From contig CAMCPF010000098.1 of assembly GCA_945876515.1 (NCBI GenBank), forward strand, positions 1 through 8,940: a DNA stretch of 8,940 bases. The letters run 5' to 3'. Source of the DNA: Candidatus Kuenenia stuttgartensis. Its GTDB lineage: Bacteria; Planctomycetota; Planctomycetia; Pirellulales; UBA1268. Both the position numbers and the translations under genes were made by a program. Under the pieces are notes generated by a model, which saw only the letters and a list, made by a program, of their open reading frames with translations, ran no database searches and was not told the DNA's origin. Shown piece by piece: positions 6,088 through 8,940 of the stretch (positions are counted from its first letter, which is position 1; each line of letters opens with the position of its first letter).

Positions 6088-6944
6088 TACCGCCGCACGA
6101 GCGCGTGGAAGTCGGCCGTGAGCCGCTTCGTGACCGGGCCGGGAACACCCGCGCCGATCTTGCGGCCGTCGATCTCGACGACCGGGATCACCTCGGCCGC
6201 GGTGCCCGTGAGGAAGCACTCATCGGCCGTGTAGAGGTCGTGCCGCACGAGGGTCTGCTCACGGCAGTCGAGGCCCGCGGCGAGGGCCAGCTCCATCACG
6301 GCGTTGCGGGTGATGCCCTCGAGGATGCCCGCGTCGGGCGGGGGCGTGAGCAGCTTGCCTGCGCGGACGGCGAACACGTTGTCGCCCGTGCACTCGGCCA
6401 CCTCGCCCTTGTGGTTGAGCATCAACGCCTCGACGCAGCCGGCCTGCAGCCCCTCGAGCTTGGCCATGATGTTGTTGAGATAGTTGAGCGACTTGATTCG
6501 CGGTGAGAGGGCCGCCGACTGGGTCCGCTGGGTGGCGGCCGTCACAATCCGCAGGCCCTGGTCGTAGAACTCCCGCGGATAGAGCGAGATCGTGTCGGCG
6601 ATCACGATCACCTGCGGATGGCTCGTCTTGTTGGGATCGAGCCCCAGGCTCCCAGCCCCGCGGGTCACCACCAGCCGCACGTAGCCGTCGGCGAGGTTGT
6701 TGGCGGCGAGGGTGTCGATCACGGCCTTGGCCAGAGCCGGCTTGGCGATCGGGATCTCCAGGCAGATCGCCCGCGCGCTGGCATAGAGCCGGTCGAGGTG
6801 GGCGTCGAGCCGGAACACCTTCCCGGAGTAGCTTCGCAGCCCCTCGAACACGCCGTCGCCATAGAGCAGGCCGTGGTCGAAGACGCTGACCTTCGCCTCG
6901 TGCTCCGGCACGAGCGAGTCGTTCATGAAGATCGTCCGCGGCAT
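6087..6944 (-). CDS. ilvE: Branched-chain amino acid aminotransferase (class IV, PLP-dependent)
   Basis: The 285-residue product carries the class IV aminotransferase pattern throughout: FDHGLLYGDGVFEGLRSY near the N-terminus; the Schiff-base lysine in RIKSLNYLNN (Lys151 from this start); EALMLNHKGEVAECTGDNVF with the conserved Glu; ILEGITRNAVMELA; and FLTGTAAEVIPV. It should interconvert Leu, Ile and Val with their 2-oxo acids using 2-oxoglutarate/glutamate and cytosolic PLP. Length and order match IlvE; D-amino acid transaminase is a less likely relative. The ATG at 6944 places MPRTIFMND where family members begin; a GTG at 6977 would add 11 residues without homology or an SD sequence. It follows the ABC ATPase by 45 bp and is probably cotranscribed with it, although the functions look unrelated. 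Confidence 0.9.
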   Translation of the reverse strand: MPRTIFMNDSLVPEHEAKVSVFDHGLLYGDGVFEGLRSYSGKVFRLDAHLDRLYASARAICLEIPIAKPALAKAVIDTLAANNLADGYVRLVVTRGAGSLGLDPNKTSHPQVIVIADTISLYPREFYDQGLRIVTAATQRTQSAALSPRIKSLNYLNNIMAKLEGLQAGCVEALMLNHKGEVAECTGDNVFAVRAGKLLTPPPDAGILEGITRNAVMELALAAGLDCREQTLVRHDLYTADECFLTGTAAEVIPVVEIDGRKIGAGVPGPVTKRLTADFHALVRR

Positions 6945-6989
6945 GAGGGCACCGAAGGAGGCAGGAATCGGGCCCACCGACAGGCGGCG

Positions 6990-7736
6990 TCAGGCCGTCT
7001 CGACGCGGCCGGCCGCGAGCCGCACGATCCGATCGGCCCGCCTGGCGATCGAGGCGTCGTGGGTCACGAGCACTATAGAAAGCCCCTCGGAGCGGTTCAA
7101 CGCGGTGAGCACGTCGAGGATCCCAGCCCCGCTTTCGGCGTCGAGATTGCCTGTCGGCTCGTCGGCCAGAAGCAGCCGGGGGCCGCCCACGAGTGCCCGG
7201 GCGATCGCCACCCGCTGCATCTCGCCGCCGGAGAGCTGCCGCGGCTTGTGGTGGAGCCGCTCGCCGAGGCCGAACCGCTCGAGCAGGTCGGTCGCCCGCC
7301 GCCGGGCCTCACCCCGCTCGTGGAACCAGGCCCAGACGCCGTGCCGGACCATCAGCGGCGCCAGCACGTTTTCGAGCGCCGTGAGCTCCGGCAGGAGGTG
7401 GTAGGCCTGGAACACCATCCCGATGGCGGTGTTCCTGAGCCGGTCCCGCTCGCGGCCCGGCAGGTCGTCAATCCGCCGGCCGGCCAGGTGCACGCTCCCA
7501 GAGTCGGCTCCGTCGAGCAGGCCCATCAGGTGCAAGAGCGTGCTCTTGCCGGAGCCGCTCTGGCCGATCACCGAGACGAACTCGCCCGGGGCGAGGTCGA
7601 AATCCACGCCGCGGAGCACCTCGAGCAGCTTGTCGCCCGAGCGATACCGCTTCCGCAGGGCCCGCACGGCCAGGAGGCTCCCCGGCGTTGCGGGCAAAGG
7701 GGTGGCGATGGGGCTTTCGAGCGTGGCGCTACTCAT
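6990..7736 (-). CDS. ABC transporter ATP-binding protein, LolD/MacB type
   Basis: The 248-residue ATPase has all nucleotide-binding motifs in order: Walker A GQSGSGKST (58-66), Q-loop Gln110 in VFQAYHLLPELTALENV, signature LSGGE (168-172), Walker B LLLADE (188-193) with D-loop NLDAES, and H-loop His226 in VTHD. The sequence around these motifs is that of the LolD/MacB/FtsE branch, which works with FtsX-like permeases to extract lipoproteins or export envelope substrates. About 26 residues at the N-terminus are a Pro/Ala-rich extension before the ABC fold. A short insertion near GVWAWFHER (133-141) lies before the signature. The ATG overlaps the end of the permease gene by 8 bp, which implies translational coupling and a shared complex. 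Confidence 0.93.
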   Translation of the reverse strand: MSSATLESPIATPLPATPGSLLAVRALRKRYRSGDKLLEVLRGVDFDLAPGEFVSVIGQSGSGKSTLLHLMGLLDGADSGSVHLAGRRIDDLPGRERDRLRNTAIGMVFQAYHLLPELTALENVLAPLMVRHGVWAWFHERGEARRRATDLLERFGLGERLHHKPRQLSGGEMQRVAIARALVGGPRLLLADEPTGNLDAESGAGILDVLTALNRSEGLSIVLVTHDASIARRADRIVRLAAGRVETA

Positions 7737-8940
7737 GCCGCAGGGCCTCCACCGGCTGGAGCCGCGCCGCCCGCAGCGCCGGAAGCACGCTCGACGCTAC
7801 GGCGATCCCGATCGCCCCGGCCACGATCCAGGCGATCGTCGCCGGATCGACGATCGTGGGAATCTTGAAGAAGTAATAGATGGAAGGGTCGAACACCCGC
7901 TGGCCCGTGCACCACTCCACTCCCGCGCGGATCGTGTTGATGTTGAGCGCGATTGCCAGGCCGAGCGCCAGCCCCGCCCCGGCGCCCACGATCCCCAGGA
8001 ACAGCCCATAGCCCAGGAAGATGCCGGCGATGCCCGCGGCCCGCGCTCCGAGCGACTTGAGGATCCCGATGTCGCGGGTCTTCTCGACCACGATCATGAA
8101 GAAGATCGCCAGGATCCCGAACCCGGCCACCGCGATGATCAGAAACAAGAGGATGTTGAGCACCGCCATCTCCATGTCGACGGCGGCGAGCAGCGGCCCC
8201 TGCTTGTCCTTCCAGGTGGCCACGGCGTACATGTCGGCGGGAAAGGCCTTTCGCAGCCGGTCGCGAACTTCGTCGAGGTCGGCCCCGTCCTTGAGCTTGA
8301 TCTGGATCGAGTTGACGCTCGCCAGCCCCGACTGCGGGTCGATCATTCCCCGCATCCGCTGCAGGGCCGCGATCGGCACGAACACGAAGTTGGAGTCGTA
8401 TTCGCTCATCTTGCTCTCGTAGAAGTCGACGACCGTGAAGCTGTCGCTGACCGCCTTGGGGGGCGTGCCCGCGGTGGGGAACGTCACCTTCACGTCGTCG
8501 CCGGGGAGCACCATAAATCGATCGACGCCGTTGGAGTCGCGAAAGCTCGCCAGGCCGATGCCCGGCACCACGCCAGTGAACTGCTCCTTGGCCGGATCCA
8601 TTCGCGTGCCCTCCTCGGGACGGGCCTTGCGGAACGGATCGGCGGGTTTTGGTGCGGCGGCGTCCGCACTCGCCGCCGGGGCGGCCTCAGTGCCACTGGT
8701 TGCCGCGAGCACGGCGTCAACCTGCTGATCGACCGGTCGGACGGGGTTGCCGGTGCCTACCGCTGGATCCGTCGCCGCACCGGTCGCCGCCCGCTCGGCG
8801 TCGAGCTTCTCCCTCCAGACCCGCTCCCGCTCCACCCGCATCCGGCGGTGCGGCCAGCCGGCCCCCTCGAGCGCCGGCCTGGTCGGCTCGCTGCCGCCGG
8901 CCTGGCTGTCGACCGTGTCGTAGCCCCCTTCGCGGAGGTC
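7729..8940 (-). CDS. FtsX/LolC-E type ABC transporter permease, N-terminus outside window
   Basis: The frame enters from the right edge without a start, leaving 403 C-terminal residues. The first part is periplasmic (MacB-core-like), with VVPGIGLASF, a PGDDVKVTFP strand pair, FYESKMSEYDSNFVFVPIAALQ and IQIKLKDGADLDEVRDRLR. Three membrane segments follow: about 258-284, 302-332 and 367-391 of the visible part. Between the first two stands EKTRDIGILKSLGA, the FtsX-domain signature; the end LRAARLQPVEALRHE is typical of MacB/LolE permeases. Internal ATG codons such as that at 8841 are not the real start, because coding continues upstream (YDTVDSQAGG and onward). An Ala/Pro-rich stretch at about visible residues 50-105 interrupts the periplasmic domain. 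It pairs with the overlapping ATPase gene. Confidence 0.92.
   Translation of the reverse strand, partial: DLREGGYDTVDSQAGGSEPTRPALEGAGWPHRRMRVERERVWREKLDAERAATGAATDPAVGTGNPVRPVDQQVDAVLAATSGTEAAPAASADAAAPKPADPFRKARPEEGTRMDPAKEQFTGVVPGIGLASFRDSNGVDRFMVLPGDDVKVTFPTAGTPPKAVSDSFTVVDFYESKMSEYDSNFVFVPIAALQRMRGMIDPQSGLASVNSIQIKLKDGADLDEVRDRLRKAFPADMYAVATWKDKQGPLLAAVDMEMAVLNILLFLIIAVAGFGILAIFFMIVVEKTRDIGILKSLGARAAGIAGIFLGYGLFLGIVGAGAGLALGLAIALNINTIRAGVEWCTGQRVFDPSIYYFFKIPTIVDPATIAWIVAGAIGIAVASSVLPALRAARLQPVEALRHE
7746..7750 (-). promoter_or_regulatory. Ribosome-binding site of the ABC ATPase inside the permease gene
   Basis: GGAGG lies 9 nt before the ATPase ATG at 7736, within the last codons of the permease. 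With the 8-bp gene overlap it indicates coupled translation of the two transporter subunits. Confidence 0.6.

Noticed and set aside
6945..6977. GTG at 6977 as start of the aminotransferase
   Set aside because: It would add 11 residues without family similarity and has no Shine-Dalgarno sequence; the ATG at 6944 fits homolog N-termini.

Overview
The window looks like a piece of a GC-rich Planctomycetota chromosome, probably a Pirellulales-type lineage. The clues are: a giant secreted or surface protein with an Arg-rich leader ending in the planctomycete-type motif LEGLESRAMLAAD; a signal-peptide-bearing outer-membrane beta-barrel protein; and a LolCDE/MacB-type ABC exporter pair whose small genes overlap. 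The assignment rests on these features and not on a marker gene.

All five supported genes lie on the minus strand. In transcription order (right to left) they are: a FtsX/LolC-E type permease cut by the right edge (7729-8940); its LolD-like ATPase (6990-7736), overlapping it by 8 bp; a class IV branched-chain aminotransferase (6087-6944), 45 bp further on; a beta-barrel protein (5116-5871) after a 215-bp gap with inverted repeats and a strong Shine-Dalgarno sequence; and, after a 213-bp gap, a giant protein starting at 4902 that is still open at base 1.

The giant gene fills more than half of the window: 1634 codons without a stop, and the C-terminus lies outside. From N to C it holds: an Arg-rich leader; a Gly/Thr/Val-rich beta domain; a parallel beta-helix; a domain resembling the mycobacterial LppX/LprG lipoprotein fold; a first glycine-rich segment like mycobacterial PGRS (GGNGGAGG); a complete seven-bladed YVTN propeller with an exact 42-residue period; a second PGRS-like segment; and a second propeller of 42-43-residue Asp-box (BNR) blades running off the edge. 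No cysteine occurs in the visible part. This mosaic is the most interesting content of the window. No RNA genes, CRISPR arrays or mobile elements were seen.

Functionally, the permease and ATPase should form an inner-membrane exporter for lipoproteins or another envelope substrate. The aminotransferase works in branched-chain amino acid metabolism. The barrel and the giant protein are envelope or surface components. The long plus-strand reading frames opposite these genes are shadows of the biased, repetitive minus-strand coding sequence.
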